A DNA stretch of 54,024 nt. Origin: Pseudonocardia sp. (GTDB taxonomy: Bacteria; Actinomycetota; Actinomycetes; Mycobacteriales; Pseudonocardiaceae). A model generated the notes under the pieces. The model was given only the letters and a program-made list of their open reading frames with translations, did no database searches and was not told where the DNA came from. This document shows positions 45,277 to 54,024 of the stretch, one piece after another (within the stretch, counting starts at the first letter, position 1; each line of letters opens with the position of its first letter). Made by a program: the position numbers and the translations under genes. Location of the stretch: contig NZ_JAODNI010000147.1 of NCBI RefSeq assembly GCF_025465255.1, forward strand, positions 1-54,024. Reading direction: 5' to 3'.

Positions 45277-45717
45277 GTGCGACCTGGACGCGTCATCCTC
45301 TGTTCGGTGTCCGGCCTGACCGCCGTGGGTGGCTTCCTCGCGGACTGGAACCGCACCCATCTGTTCAATCCCGCGTGGCCGCCGCACGCGAAGTTCCACG
45401 ACGCCCAGACGATCGCGCTCGGGTCCCTGCTCGGTGGGGGAGGCCTGTACCTCCTGCGGCGCGGGGGAACCGGCTCGGATCGGGATCTCGCGCTGGGAGC
45501 CGCCCTGCCGGCGCTGTTCTGGGCCGCGCAGGGCGCCGCGTTCGCCTTCCCCGGCGCCGAGGGCATGGAGGCGGAGTTCCCCGGGCTCGTCCCCCGCGTC
45601 CGGGGGGTCTGGATCAACGAGAGGTTCGCCGGCGGCACGATGCTCGCCCTCTCGGCGGTCGGCTACGTCCTCGAACGCCGGCGGCGGACCCGGCGTGACC
45701 GCGGAGCGTCGGGTTAG
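45277..45717 (+). CDS. Small integral membrane protein (possibly DUF6640)
   Basis: From GTG 45277 the protein has ~146 residues and four predicted hydrophobic segments ([64 protein letters not shown]). The conserved-looking strip [20 protein letters not shown] suggests a family I remember as DUF6640; I am not certain. TACGGT at 45263-45268 just upstream resembles an actinobacterial -10, which would make the mRNA nearly leaderless. The alternative start is GTG 45232. The selO gene follows after 10 bp. Confidence 0.65.
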   Translation: MRPGRVILCSVSGLTAVGGFLADWNRTHLFNPAWPPHAKFHDAQTIALGSLLGGGGLYLLRRGGTGSDRDLALGAALPALFWAAQGAAFAFPGAEGMEAEFPGLVPRVRGVWINERFAGGTMLALSAVGYVLERRRRTRRDRGASG

Positions 45718-45727
45718 CCTCGGTGCC

Positions 45728-47209
45728 ATGAGCGTCGCGGTCGGGTCGTTGTTCACGTTCGACAACTCCTATGCCCGTGAACTGGGGGCCCTGTGCGAGC
45801 CCTGGCAGGCGGCGCCGGCTCCCGCGCCCCGGCTGCTCGCGCTCAACGGGGAGCTCGCCGCGGAGCTGGGTGTCGACGCCGAGGCGCTGAGAGCACCGGA
45901 GGGCGTGGCCGTCCTCGTCGGCAACGCCACGCCCGAGGGGGCGTCGCCGGTGGCCCAGGCCTACGCCGGCCATCAGTTCGGCGGGTACGTGCCCCGCCTC
46001 GGCGACGGCCGAGCACTCCTGCTCGGCGAGGTGCTCGACGTCCACGGACACCGGCGCGACCTGCACTTCAAGGGGTCGGGCCGCACACCGTTCGCGCGCG
46101 GAGGGGACGGGAAGGCGCCGGTCGGGCCGATGCTGCGGGAGTACCTGATCGGTGAGGCGATGCACGCGCTCGGCATCCCCACCACCCGCGCGCTCGCGGT
46201 GGTGGCGACAGGCGAGCAGGTGGTGCGGGAGACGATGCTGCCCGGCGCGGTGCTGACCCGGGTCGCGTCGAGCCATGTCCGCGTCGGCACGTTCCAGTAC
46301 GCGGCGGCGCGCCGGGACCCCGAGCTCGTGCGGCGCCTCGCCGACCACGTGATCGCCCGCCACCACCCGGACGCAGCCGAGGCGGAGAACCCGTACCTCG
46401 CGTTCTACGAGAGCGTCGTCGACGCACAGGCGTCGCTGATCGCCCGCTGGATGCTCGTCGGGTTCGTCCACGGCGTCATGAACACCGACAACATGACGAT
46501 CTCCGGCGAGACGATCGACTACGGCCCCTGCGCGTTCATCGACGCGTTCGACCCCGCCACCGTGTTCAGCTCGATCGATCACGGCGGCCGCTACGCCTAC
46601 GGCAACCAGCCGGGCATCGCGCAGTGGAACCTGGCGCGGTTGGCCGAGACGCTGCTGCCCCTGATCCACGAGGACACGGACACCGCTGTCGAGGCGGCCA
46701 CCGACGTGCTGTCGTCGTTCGCGGACCGCTACGGCCGGTACTGGGGCAACGGGATGCGCGCCAAGTTGGGCATCGCGGACGCCGAGGAGGAGGACGACCC
46801 GCTGATCGAGGACCTGCTGGCGCTGCTGAAGGCGCAGAGGGTCGACTTCACCTCGTTCTTCCGGGCGCTGTCGTCGTCGCTGCTCGGAGACGCGGCGTCC
46901 GCGCGAGCGCTCTTCGCCGGGCCCGACGCCTTCGACGCATGGTCGGGCCGGTGGCGGGCACGGCTGGCATCCCGTTCGGTCGACCCGCGGGAGACCGCGG
47001 AGGCTATGGACCGGGTCAACCCCGTCTACGTCCCGCGGAACCACCTGGTGGACGACGCGCTCGGCGCGGCGACCGCCGGCGACCTGGAACCCTTCCATCG
47101 GCTGGTCGACGTACTCGCCCGTCCGTTCGAGGCACGGCCCGGTCTGGAGCCGTACGCCCTACCGGCGCCGCCGAGCTCCGGCACCCATCGCACGTTCTGC
47201 GGTACCTGA
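45728..47209 (+). CDS. selO: Protein adenylyltransferase SelO (YdiU family)
   Basis: A 493-residue pseudokinase-fold enzyme that transfers AMP from ATP to Ser/Thr/Tyr of target proteins, linked in other organisms to redox stress. Typical strips: [68 protein letters not shown], and [14 protein letters not shown] near the end. The protein ends TFCGT with Cys at the position of the selenocysteine/cysteine found at the C-terminus of many SelO proteins. ATG 45728 is 10 bp after the small membrane protein stop. Confidence 0.95.
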   Translation: MSVAVGSLFTFDNSYARELGALCEPWQAAPAPAPRLLALNGELAAELGVDAEALRAPEGVAVLVGNATPEGASPVAQAYAGHQFGGYVPRLGDGRALLLGEVLDVHGHRRDLHFKGSGRTPFARGGDGKAPVGPMLREYLIGEAMHALGIPTTRALAVVATGEQVVRETMLPGAVLTRVASSHVRVGTFQYAAARRDPELVRRLADHVIARHHPDAAEAENPYLAFYESVVDAQASLIARWMLVGFVHGVMNTDNMTISGETIDYGPCAFIDAFDPATVFSSIDHGGRYAYGNQPGIAQWNLARLAETLLPLIHEDTDTAVEAATDVLSSFADRYGRYWGNGMRAKLGIADAEEEDDPLIEDLLALLKAQRVDFTSFFRALSSSLLGDAASARALFAGPDAFDAWSGRWRARLASRSVDPRETAEAMDRVNPVYVPRNHLVDDALGAATAGDLEPFHRLVDVLARPFEARPGLEPYALPAPPSSGTHRTFCGT

Positions 47210-47249
47210 GAGGCGCTGGTCCGCTGCGGCCTCAGGGCTTCGAGGCGGC

Positions 47250-48092
47250 TCACCCGGAGGAGCGGGTTCGCTCGGACAGGAGCGGTCGCAGCGCCGCGGC
47301 GAACTCGTCGGGCCTGCCGACGAACCCGCTGTGGTCTCCGGGGAGCGGGACGAGAGGTGTGCCGAGGGCCGTGGCCAGCGCCTCGGCAGCCCGCCAGGGA
47401 GTTCGACCGCTCGATTCCGTTCCACCGGCCACCACGATCCGCGTCGACGCGGCGCGCAGGGCCTCGACGTCCGGCCGGTAGTGGACGACGGGACCGACCA
47501 CGTGGGCGAAGAACATGTCGAGGTTGCTCATCATGCGGCCCAGCGCCGCCTGCTCGCGGGGGTCGTGCGGCGAGGGTGGCGCCGGCATGCCATCGCCCAT
47601 CCCGGTGTCCGCCAGGAAGCGGGTCAGCGCGGCGAGGGGGCCGTGGTCGCGGTGGATCTCCCGCAGTTCGTCGTTCCTTCTCCGGTGGTGGGCACCGTCG
47701 GGGAGCAGTTCGGTCACGGGAGGCTCGTGGGCGACGAGCGTGTGGACCTGCTCGGGATGCCGGGTGACGAGCTCGAGTGCGGTGACCGCGCCGGCGCTGT
47801 TGCCGAACACCGCGGCCGGTCCGGACCCGAACGCGGCCAGCAGCCGGTGCGCGTCGTCGGCCTGCGTCGCCACCGTGATGTCGGCCGGCGGGCCGTGGAG
47901 CGGGCTGCGTGAGGTGCCGCGCGGGTCGTAGGCGACGACGGTGTAAGAGCCGACGAGCAGCGGTGCGATGCCGGCGAACGCGCCGGCGTCCCCGGCCCCG
48001 CCCGGGATGAGCAGGAGTACCGGGCCGAACCCCTGGACCTCGACGTGGAGGCGGGCGCCCGGCACCTGCAGGACGGACGTCACGAGTGCCAC
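47250..48092 (-). CDS. Alpha/beta hydrolase
   Basis: A 280-residue alpha/beta-hydrolase-fold enzyme: oxyanion strip LLIPGGAGDAGAF, YDPRGTSRSP, nucleophile elbow FGNSAGAVTALELV (Ser in GNSAG) and catalytic His in LPGDHSGF near residue 258. It resembles the many esterase/C-C-hydrolase-like proteins used in actinobacterial catabolism and in antibiotic clusters. It lies 7 bp from the stop side of the O-methyltransferase gene, same direction, so the two are probably cotranscribed with the methyltransferase first. Confidence 0.88.
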   Translation of the reverse strand: MALVTSVLQVPGARLHVEVQGFGPVLLLIPGGAGDAGAFAGIAPLLVGSYTVVAYDPRGTSRSPLHGPPADITVATQADDAHRLLAAFGSGPAAVFGNSAGAVTALELVTRHPEQVHTLVAHEPPVTELLPDGAHHRRRNDELREIHRDHGPLAALTRFLADTGMGDGMPAPPSPHDPREQAALGRMMSNLDMFFAHVVGPVVHYRPDVEALRAASTRIVVAGGTESSGRTPWRAAEALATALGTPLVPLPGDHSGFVGRPDEFAAALRPLLSERTRSSG

Positions 48093-48099
48093 GACCGGC

Positions 48100-49119
48100 T
48101 CAGCCGGCCGGGACGGCGTCGATCACGGCACGGCCCGGTCCGGCGGGGACGATGCTCTCGAGGCGGAATCCGGTCTCCTCCAGCAGTGCTGTCCACTCGG
48201 CCTCGGTGCGTTCCCGGCCGCCCGCGGACACGAGCATCATCATGTCGAGGAACTTGGTGAGCGGGTCCTCGTTCGGAGGGCCGACGACGGCGTCGATGAT
48301 CAGTACCCGGGCGGACGGGTCCATCGCCTCCCGCACCCGGCGCAGGATCCTGGCCGCGTCCTCGTCCACCCAGTCGTGCAGCACCCGCAGCAGCACGTAG
48401 GCGTCGGCGCCCTTCGGGACCTCGGCGAAGAAGTCGCACTCCACGAGGGTCACCCGGTCGGCCACCCCGGCGGCGTCGAGGACCACCGGCGCGCCGGCGA
48501 GGACCTCGGGCTGCTCCGCGAGGATCCCGCGGACGGCGGGATGGGCGTCGAGCACCGCCGCGAGCATCGTGCCCGTGCCCCCGCCGATGTCGGCGACGAG
48601 GTCGTACGTCCCGAAGTCGTGGGCGGCGAGGACGCCGTCGGCGTAGGAGTCGGCCATCGTCCTCATCGCCGCGTCGAAGACGACGCCGTCCTGCGGGTTC
48701 CTGCGGCGGTGCTCCCACACGTCCGTACCGAGCGTATGGACGGCCGCGTTCCCGCCGGTCCGGACGCTGTGGCTCAGCTCGCCCCAGGCTCGCCACTGGT
48801 AGTCCGCGCAGAACATCCGCACGGCGGGATCGACCGACTGCGGATGGTCGCGGCGGAGGAGCTCGCCCATGTCCGTCAAGGAGAAGCGGCGCTCGTCGTC
48901 CTCGTGGAAGACGCCGATCGAGGCCAGCGCGCGCAGGAGGCGGTAGAGCGACGGCTCGTCGGTGCCCGTCGTCGTGGCCAGGTCGCCGACCGTCCGTCTC
49001 CCGCCGCCCAGGAGGTCCGCTATCCCGAGCTCCGCGGCGACGGCCAGGGCTTGTGATCGCTGATAGCCCCGGGCGATCCCCATGAGCGTGGCGTAGTGCC
49101 GATCTCCTGAGCCCGCCAC
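48100..49119 (-). CDS. SAM-dependent O-methyltransferase (DnrK/hydroxyneurosporene type)
   Basis: A 339-residue class I O-methyltransferase. The N-terminal dimerisation and winged-helix part (AVAAELGIADLLGGG, SLYRLLRALASIGVF) is followed by the SAM-binding motif VADIGGGTGTMLAAVL (~176-191) and the catalytic-base strip LLRVLHDWVDED with His248. Enzymes of this group methylate phenolic hydroxyls of secondary metabolites. The start was set at GTG 49119 because it gives the family's usual length; ATG 49083 is an alternative. Cotranscribed with the alpha/beta hydrolase downstream; divergent from the amidohydrolase. Confidence 0.88.
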   Translation of the reverse strand: MAGSGDRHYATLMGIARGYQRSQALAVAAELGIADLLGGGRRTVGDLATTTGTDEPSLYRLLRALASIGVFHEDDERRFSLTDMGELLRRDHPQSVDPAVRMFCADYQWRAWGELSHSVRTGGNAAVHTLGTDVWEHRRRNPQDGVVFDAAMRTMADSYADGVLAAHDFGTYDLVADIGGGTGTMLAAVLDAHPAVRGILAEQPEVLAGAPVVLDAAGVADRVTLVECDFFAEVPKGADAYVLLRVLHDWVDEDAARILRRVREAMDPSARVLIIDAVVGPPNEDPLTKFLDMMMLVSAGGRERTEAEWTALLEETGFRLESIVPAGPGRAVIDAVPAG

Positions 49120-49452
49120 TACTGCCCCCGAACGGTCGGTGTGCACGGCTGTCCGGAAGGACTCGTCCTGCCCGTGATGAATGTGAGGGGGGCGCAGTGC
49201 TCGACGGCCGCGTTCGTGCCCGAGATATCGGGCCGTCCCGATTCCGGAGTCCGGCCCGAGGAGCCCCCATTGACGGAACGGGGCGCCCGGCAGAAGCTTG
49301 GGTGCACGTTCCAGGACGGTGACGCGGACCACAGCGAGTGTCGTGGGGAATCGCGCGGCCGGACGGAAGACCACCTCACCGGGGAAGCGGCCGGGGCCTG
49401 CACCCCTCGAACCCGACACGACGCCCGCATCACCACCTCACCAAGGAGTGAC
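49120..49452. other. Intergenic region between divergent O-methyltransferase and amidohydrolase
   Basis: 333 bp without a credible gene. TTGACG at 49270-49275 is a good -35 for the amidohydrolase, but no matching -10 lies 16-18 nt downstream. No palindrome resembling the TGTCCC sites was found. Confidence 0.4.
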
Positions 49453-50799
49453 ATGCTCAACGCCGAGTCCATGCTCCTCGTCAACGGCCGGATCTTCGAC
49501 GGCACCGACGAGGAAGTGATCCCCGACGGTGCCATCTGGGTCGAGGGCGACGAGATCCGCCGCGTCGGTTCGATGGACCAGTTCGACGACGTGGACGAGA
49601 ATGTCCCCCGCATCGACCTGGGCGGGCGCTTCGTGATGCCGGGTATGACGGAGGCGCACAGCCACCTGTCGTACTTCAACGCGTCCAGCCTGCAGGACCT
49701 GGACATGAACTGCACCGCCGAGGCCACCACGATCTACGCGGTGGAGAACGCGCGGACGATGCTGCGCTGCGGCTACACCTCGGCGAACAGCTTCGGGTCG
49801 CTGCACGCGGTCGACGTGGCCGTCCGCAACGCGATCAACTCCGGGATCGCCCCCGGGCCGCGGTACGTGGCCTGCGGCCGCGACGTCCTCGGCACCGGCG
49901 GGATGATCGACTGGAACCCGGACCACCTGCAGCTCGGGATGGACGGGCTCGCACTGCTGGCGGACAACCCGTGGGAGGTCCGCAAGGTGATCCGCTCGGT
50001 CCGCAAGTCCGGCGCCGACACCGTCAAGGTCTACCTCGACGGCGAGGGCATGATCGAGTCCGACCTGCCCGGCGAGCTCTCCTACACCCAGGAGGAGGCC
50101 GACGCCGCGGCCGACGAGGGGCACCGCCGCAACCTGCGGATGCTCTGCCACGCCCGCTCGGCGGACGCCGTGATCATGGCCATGAAGGCCGGGTTCGACG
50201 TGATCGGGCACGCCAACTACCTCAACGACGAGGCGCTCGACCGCATGCGCGAGGAGCGGCACCGCATCTTCGTCAGCCCCGCCATCCACTGGCAGGTCGG
50301 GCTCTACGAGAACGGCGCCCAGTTCGGCTTCAGCCACGATGTGCTCGACTCCATGGGCTACAAGGAGGAGATGGTCGAGACCATCGCCAGCGTGGCCAAG
50401 ATGAAGGCGGCGGGCATCCGGGTGCTGCCCGGCGGCGACTTCGGCCTGGCCTGGACCCCGCACGGCACCTACGCCCGGGACCTGCAGAACTTCGTCGAGA
50501 TGTTCGGCTACACCCCGCGCGAGACCCTCGTGGCCGCCACCCGCGACGCCGGTGCCCTGGTCGACTTCGGGGGCAAGGTCGGCACGCTCGAGGCGGGCAA
50601 GTTCGCCGACATCGTGGTGGTCGACGGCGACCCGCTCACCGACATCACGGTGATGCAGGACCTCGACAAGATCACCACGGTCATCAAGGGCGGCAAGTTC
50701 TTCCACAACACTCTGCCCTCCGGCCCGCGGTTCGACCTCGGGGCGAAGCCCGGGATGAGCGTCGCCGAGAAGGAGAACGTGCTGGCGTCGGCACAGTGA
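49453..50799 (+). CDS. Metal-dependent amidohydrolase (imidazolonepropionase / Xaa-Pro dipeptidase-like)
   Basis: A 448-residue amidohydrolase of the binuclear-zinc branch. Metal ligands: His69 and His71 (TEAHSHL), carboxylated Lys192 (VKVYLD), His233 (LCHARS), His253 (GHANY) and Asp329 (GGDFGLAW). The small beta-sandwich domain is formed by the termini (LLVNGRIFDG and LEAGKFADIVVVDGDPLTDI). Substrate likely an N-acyl amino acid, dipeptide or cyclic amide. ATG 49453 follows AAGGAG. Its stop overlaps a small downstream ORF (GTGA). Confidence 0.9.
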   Translation: MLNAESMLLVNGRIFDGTDEEVIPDGAIWVEGDEIRRVGSMDQFDDVDENVPRIDLGGRFVMPGMTEAHSHLSYFNASSLQDLDMNCTAEATTIYAVENARTMLRCGYTSANSFGSLHAVDVAVRNAINSGIAPGPRYVACGRDVLGTGGMIDWNPDHLQLGMDGLALLADNPWEVRKVIRSVRKSGADTVKVYLDGEGMIESDLPGELSYTQEEADAAADEGHRRNLRMLCHARSADAVIMAMKAGFDVIGHANYLNDEALDRMREERHRIFVSPAIHWQVGLYENGAQFGFSHDVLDSMGYKEEMVETIASVAKMKAAGIRVLPGGDFGLAWTPHGTYARDLQNFVEMFGYTPRETLVAATRDAGALVDFGGKVGTLEAGKFADIVVVDGDPLTDITVMQDLDKITTVIKGGKFFHNTLPSGPRFDLGAKPGMSVAEKENVLASAQ

Positions 50800-50993
50800 C
50801 CGGGCTCGACGTCGCCGCACTGCGCAGGGCGGCGGCGGCGAAGCAGGACACGATCGGCCCCTGCAACCGGCGGTGCAGGGAACGTGGTGAGTGCGCATTC
50901 GGCCGGTCCGACCCGCCGGGGAGCTACTGCCGGGAGCGGCGGCCGCCGCGGCGCGGCGAGAGGGAGGCCGGGGCGGCGGAAGCCGCGGGGTAG
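50796..50993 (+). CDS. 65-residue Cys-containing small protein, coupled to amidohydrolase
   Basis: GTG 50796 overlaps the TGA of the amidohydrolase gene (GTGA), suggesting translational coupling. The 65-residue product is basic, with four Cys in a tight pattern (CNRRCRERGECAFGRSD then SYCRER), possibly a small zinc site or disulfide-knotted fold, followed by an Arg/Glu/Ala-rich tail ending at TAG. No family recognised. Third-position GC is high, but the basic composition means a spurious frame is not excluded. Confidence 0.45.
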   Translation: MTGLDVAALRRAAAAKQDTIGPCNRRCRERGECAFGRSDPPGSYCRERRPPRRGEREAGAAEAAG

Positions 50994-51078
50994 CTCTCGT
51001 CGACCCCGGGAGTCGGACAGATCCGCCCCCCGGCCCGTGTCACGCGCGCGGGCCGGGGCTGTGGTCAGGCACCGCCGG

Positions 51079-52497
51079 TCAGGTCGGGTGCTCCGTTCGG
51101 TTCCCCCCGAGCAGCAGCGCGATGCCCAGGATCGGGAGCAGGACGAGGACGGCGACCGCGGTGCCGATGCCGAGCGGCGCGGCGAGGCCGCCGACGACCG
51201 CGGCGCCGATCCCGGCCCCGGTGAGGAACGCGAGGGTGGCGACGCCGAGCGCTCCGCCGCGTCGCTCGGCGGGTACCGCCCCGCTCACCGCGGCGGTCAT
51301 CGCGGGCTGGCCGATCCCGAAGGCGACGGTGTTGAGCACCACGGCGACGAGGAGCAGCGGGGTCACGTCGTACCAGGCCCCGACCGCGGCCAGGATCAGC
51401 CCGACCGCGGTCGTCGGGCAGGCGACGAGCAGCGTGCGGCGGGGGCCGAGGCGGTCGAGGAGCGTGGTGGCGAGGCGCGGCGAGAAGAGCCCGACCGCGG
51501 CGGCCGGGACCATGAGCAGCCCGATCGTCAACGGGGTCCAGTCGCGGGCCGCGAGGGCGATCGGGATGCCCAGCAGGAGTGCGAACCAGCTCGCGGGCAC
51601 CGCGGCCGCGGCGAGTGCCGAGCGGACGACCACCGGGTTGGTGACCACGGACCGGGGCAGGAAGCCCTCCGGCCGGGAGCGGACGCGCAGCACCACCGCC
51701 GGCGCCCCGACGACGATCAGCGCAACACCCGCGAACGCCGCGCCGAGCCCGGCGGAGGGGGACTGGATGGCCAGGACCAGGCCGGTCGCCGCGACGGCGA
51801 CGGCGAGCGCGCCGAGCAGGTCGATCCGCGCCCCGTCGCCCGGTATCCGCGCAACGCGCCAGAGATGGGGCACGGCGAGCAGTCCCACGGCCGGCAGGGC
51901 GATCGCCCACCGCCATCCGCCGAGGCCCTCGACCGCGCCGCCGACGAGCGGGCCGAGTGCGGAGAGGACGGCGCCGGTGCCGGCGAGCCGGCCGAGTGCC
52001 GCGGCGCGGGCGTGGCCCTCGTAGCGGGCGCTGATCAGGGTCGTCGCGAGGACCGGGATCGCGGCCGCCCCGATGCCTTGCACGACGCGGGCGGTGAGGA
52101 GGACCGCGATGTTCGGGGCGAGCGCGGAGCCGATCGCGCCGGCGGCGAGCAGCGCGATCCCGGTGCACAGGGGCCCCCGGACCCCGACGGCGTCGGCGAT
52201 CCGGCCCTGCAACGGCGTGGACACGGCGAGCGCGACGGCGTAGATACTGATCACCCACGCGGCGTTCGCCGTGGAGATGCCGAGCTCGCCCGCGAGCTGG
52301 GGCAGCGCGACCGTGAGACCCGAGGTGCTGGTGCCGGCGAGGCCGAAGAGCAACCCGAGGACGACGGCGAGGACCCCGGGCGACGGTCCCGTGGCGGCGT
52401 CGGGTCGCGCGGAGGCGGTGCGGGGGAGTGGCGGCACCGTCGAATCATCGCCCGCCGAGGCCTCCTGTGTTCCCGATCCGGCGGCCGTTTCACTCAT
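51079..52497 (-). CDS. MFS exporter (DHA/EmrB-like)
   Basis: A ~472-residue multi-helix transporter. After a ~40-residue polar N-terminus come 12-14 hydrophobic helices with drug:H+ antiporter strips: GTSTSGLTVALPQLAGELG (helix 1), WVISIYAVALAVSTPLQGRI with the motif-A position GRIADAVGVRGPL, and RVVQGIGAAAIPVLATTLI (motif B). ATG 52497 was chosen; a GTG at 52515 in the same frame is possible and neither has a strong RBS. Divergent from the LLM gene at 52593 across 95 bp. It probably exports a small toxic molecule. Confidence 0.85.
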   Translation of the reverse strand: MSETAAGSGTQEASAGDDSTVPPLPRTASARPDAATGPSPGVLAVVLGLLFGLAGTSTSGLTVALPQLAGELGISTANAAWVISIYAVALAVSTPLQGRIADAVGVRGPLCTGIALLAAGAIGSALAPNIAVLLTARVVQGIGAAAIPVLATTLISARYEGHARAAALGRLAGTGAVLSALGPLVGGAVEGLGGWRWAIALPAVGLLAVPHLWRVARIPGDGARIDLLGALAVAVAATGLVLAIQSPSAGLGAAFAGVALIVVGAPAVVLRVRSRPEGFLPRSVVTNPVVVRSALAAAAVPASWFALLLGIPIALAARDWTPLTIGLLMVPAAAVGLFSPRLATTLLDRLGPRRTLLVACPTTAVGLILAAVGAWYDVTPLLLVAVVLNTVAFGIGQPAMTAAVSGAVPAERRGGALGVATLAFLTGAGIGAAVVGGLAAPLGIGTAVAVLVLLPILGIALLLGGNRTEHPT

Positions 52498-52592
52498 GCA
52501 GCAGGCCATGATCACGAGGGCCGGGTGACTCTGAATCGGTTGACCGGCCCACTGCCGGACGCCGACGCCCCCGATCTGGTAGGTGTCGAGGG

Positions 52593-53423
52593 ATGAAGTT
52601 CGGGATCGCCACGTTCATCACCGACGAGGGAATCGGCCCGGAGGCGCTGGGGCGCGCACTCGAGGAACGCGACTTCACCTCGTTGTTCATCGCCGAGCAC
52701 TCCCACATCCCCGTGAGCAGGGAGACTCCGTATCCGGGCGGAGGTGATCTTCCGCGGATGTACTACCGCACGCTCGATCCGTTCGTCGCCCTGTCCGTGG
52801 TCGGCACCGTGACCTCGCGGCTCGTGCTGGGCACCGGCATCGCGCTGCTTCCGCAGCGGGACGTCATCCACACCGCCAAGCAGGTCGCGAGCCTCGACCT
52901 CGTTTCCGGCGGCCGGGTCGCCTTCGGGGTCGGGGTGGGGTGGAACCGCGAGGAGATGCGCAACCACGGCACCGAACCCACCACCCGCGGTGCGCAGATG
53001 GACGAGCAGCTCGCGGCGCTGATCGAGATCTGGACGAAGGACGAGGCGGAGTTCCACGGGAAGTACGTCGACTTCGGCCCGATCTACGCCTGGCCGAAGC
53101 CCGTGCAGAAGCCCCATCCGCCCATCTACCTCGGCGGCGAGAGCGAGGCGGCGCTGCGCCGGCTGGCGCGCTTCGGCGACGCGTGGCTGCCCCGCGCGCA
53201 CACCCCTCCCGACGAGATCCGCCGCGTCCGGGAGTGGCTGGCCGAGCAGGGCCGCCAGAACGTGCCGTTCACGGTGTACGCCGCGAATCCCGATCCGGAG
53301 ATGGTGGACGGCTACGCCGAGGCCGGGGTCGACGAGGTCACGCTGAACCTCGAGACCCTCCCCGAGGCCGAAGCCCTCCGCGAGCTCGACCGGCTCGCCG
53401 AGTTCGCCGCCACCCGCCGCTGA
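52593..53423 (+). CDS. LLM-class F420-dependent oxidoreductase
   Basis: A 276-residue luciferase-like protein of the compact F420 group (length typical of TIGR03619-type). Strips FIAEHSHIPVSRE, RLVLGTGIALLPQRD, GGRVAFGVGVGWNREEMRNHG and PPIYLGGESEAALRRLARFG match that family closely. It would oxidise an alcohol or reduce an activated double bond using F420. It converges on a broken SDR gene, another redox enzyme. Confidence 0.9.
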   Translation: MKFGIATFITDEGIGPEALGRALEERDFTSLFIAEHSHIPVSRETPYPGGGDLPRMYYRTLDPFVALSVVGTVTSRLVLGTGIALLPQRDVIHTAKQVASLDLVSGGRVAFGVGVGWNREEMRNHGTEPTTRGAQMDEQLAALIEIWTKDEAEFHGKYVDFGPIYAWPKPVQKPHPPIYLGGESEAALRRLARFGDAWLPRAHTPPDEIRRVREWLAEQGRQNVPFTVYAANPDPEMVDGYAEAGVDEVTLNLETLPEAEALRELDRLAEFAATRR

Positions 53424-53430
53424 GGCAGGC

Positions 53431-54024
53431 TCAGCTGCCGGGTCCCTGCGGGTACTTCAGCAGCGAACCGGCGTCGACGCGGATCTGCTGCCCGGTCACG
53501 TAGCGGGCCTCGTCGGAGGCCAGGAACAGGACGAGGTTGGAGATGTCGACCGGCTCGACGTAGGGGATCGGCATGGCCTGGAAGGTTGTGAACGCCGGCT
53601 CGACGTCCTCCCGGGTCGGGTTCTCGAGGTCGGGCCGGAACATGCCGTAGAGGCCGTCGTTGTGCAGCAGGTGCGTGTTGACATTGGCCGGGTGGACGGC
53701 GTCGACACGGATGAACCTCGGCGCGAGGTGCAGGGCCATCTGCTCGACGGAGCTCATCAGGATCCGCTTCGCCCAGCCGCAGCCGGCGCTGCCGGGGGCC
53801 CATCGCGGGGTTGTCGGTCGTGTCGGGCAGCATCGCCGCGGTCGACCCGGTCACGACGACCGACCCGAAGTTCGGCAGGTGCGGCACGGCCACCGCGACC
53901 GCGTTCATCACGCCGATGAGGTCGACGTCGGTGGCGTCGACGAAGTCCATCGGGTCCGGGTCGCCCATGGCCATCGGCAGGATGCCGGCGTTGGCCACGA
54001 CGACGTCGAGCCTGCCCAGCTCCG
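53431..54024 (-). pseudogene. Short-chain dehydrogenase, frameshifted, lacking catalytic Tyr (5' end outside window)
   Basis: The end of the window reads LGRLDVVVANAG on the - strand, the conserved SDR NAG motif, then SVVVTGSTAAMLPD. At a run of five G (53794-53798) the frame shifts by one, and the rest (APRFIRVDAVHPANVNTHL, FRPDLENPTREDVEPAF, FLASDEARYVTGQQIRVDAG) follows in another frame to the stop at 53431. This C-terminal half is that of the mycofactocin/carveol-dehydrogenase-like SDR group. The active-site YxxxK position reads C-G-W-A-K (Cys codon at 53779-53781), so the catalytic Tyr is lost as well. Confidence 0.75.

Noticed and set aside
48080..49270. Alternative - strand frame over the O-methyltransferase
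   Set aside because: Arg/Pro-rich; the frame ending at 48100 holds the SAM-binding and catalytic motifs.

Overview
The window is high-GC DNA with strongly G/C-biased third codon positions, many GTG starts and short intergenic gaps. Together with F420/LLM-type oxidoreductases, a CydDC fusion, and FCD-GntR and AcoR-like regulators, this points to an actinobacterium, most likely of the Pseudonocardia/Pseudonocardiaceae type. That taxonomic call is inference from gene content; there is no rRNA, tRNA, CRISPR array or recognisable insertion sequence.

Layout. 0-5.6 kb: the tail of a TetR regulator, a small unknown protein, an AraC regulator behind a thiamine-pyrophosphate enzyme (itself preceded by a 15-codon upstream ORF), and a parallel beta-helix protein. 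5.6-9.7 kb: a leftward MBL-fold hydrolase / RidA-like deaminase / amidase operon, divergent from a GntR-FCD regulator. 9.7-20.1 kb: a catabolic block with an AcoR-like GAF/AAA/Fis activator, a luciferase-like monooxygenase, an MBL-fold lactonase, two paralogous metal-dependent amidohydrolases, an enolase-superfamily enzyme, an F420-type LLM protein and a Baeyer-Villiger monooxygenase. Two matching 17-bp inverted repeats in its divergent promoter regions could be the activator's sites. 20.2-26.6 kb: a broken secreted hydrolase, a small membrane protein, an MHS-family symporter, and a gluconate module (GntR, gluconokinase, GntP permease) with a 10-bp-arm inverted repeat. 26.9-33 kb: cytochrome bd oxidase (cydA, cydB) with a fused cydDC. 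33-36 kb: an MFS carrier with a long C-terminal tail and an SseB-like protein.

36-39.7 kb is the most unusual locus. A 52-residue peptide built from only eight amino acids (11 Trp, 18 Gly, the rest His/Asp/Lys/Arg plus Met and Ser) is followed by strong hairpins, an ABC exporter, an FAD-dependent aromatic hydroxylase overlapping it by 4 nt, and the wreck of a GT1 glycosyltransferase. It looks like a peptide-modification-and-export cassette and is the best candidate for an undescribed system.

40-44.1 kb: a CsbD stress protein, a 660-bp gene-free stretch with a 14-bp inverted repeat, and a Tat-exported molybdenum hydroxylase (large and 2Fe-2S subunits) with a small secreted protein. 44.1-45.2 kb is a patch of gene remnants. 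45.2-54 kb: a small membrane protein, SelO AMPylase, an alpha/beta hydrolase, an O-methyltransferase, an amidohydrolase with a coupled Cys-containing small ORF, an MFS exporter, an F420-type LLM enzyme, and a frameshifted SDR that has also lost its catalytic Tyr and runs off the window end.

Taken together, the window reads as an accessory catabolic region (many oxygenases, hydrolases and regulators, several decaying genes) interspersed with respiratory and sugar-acid genes.
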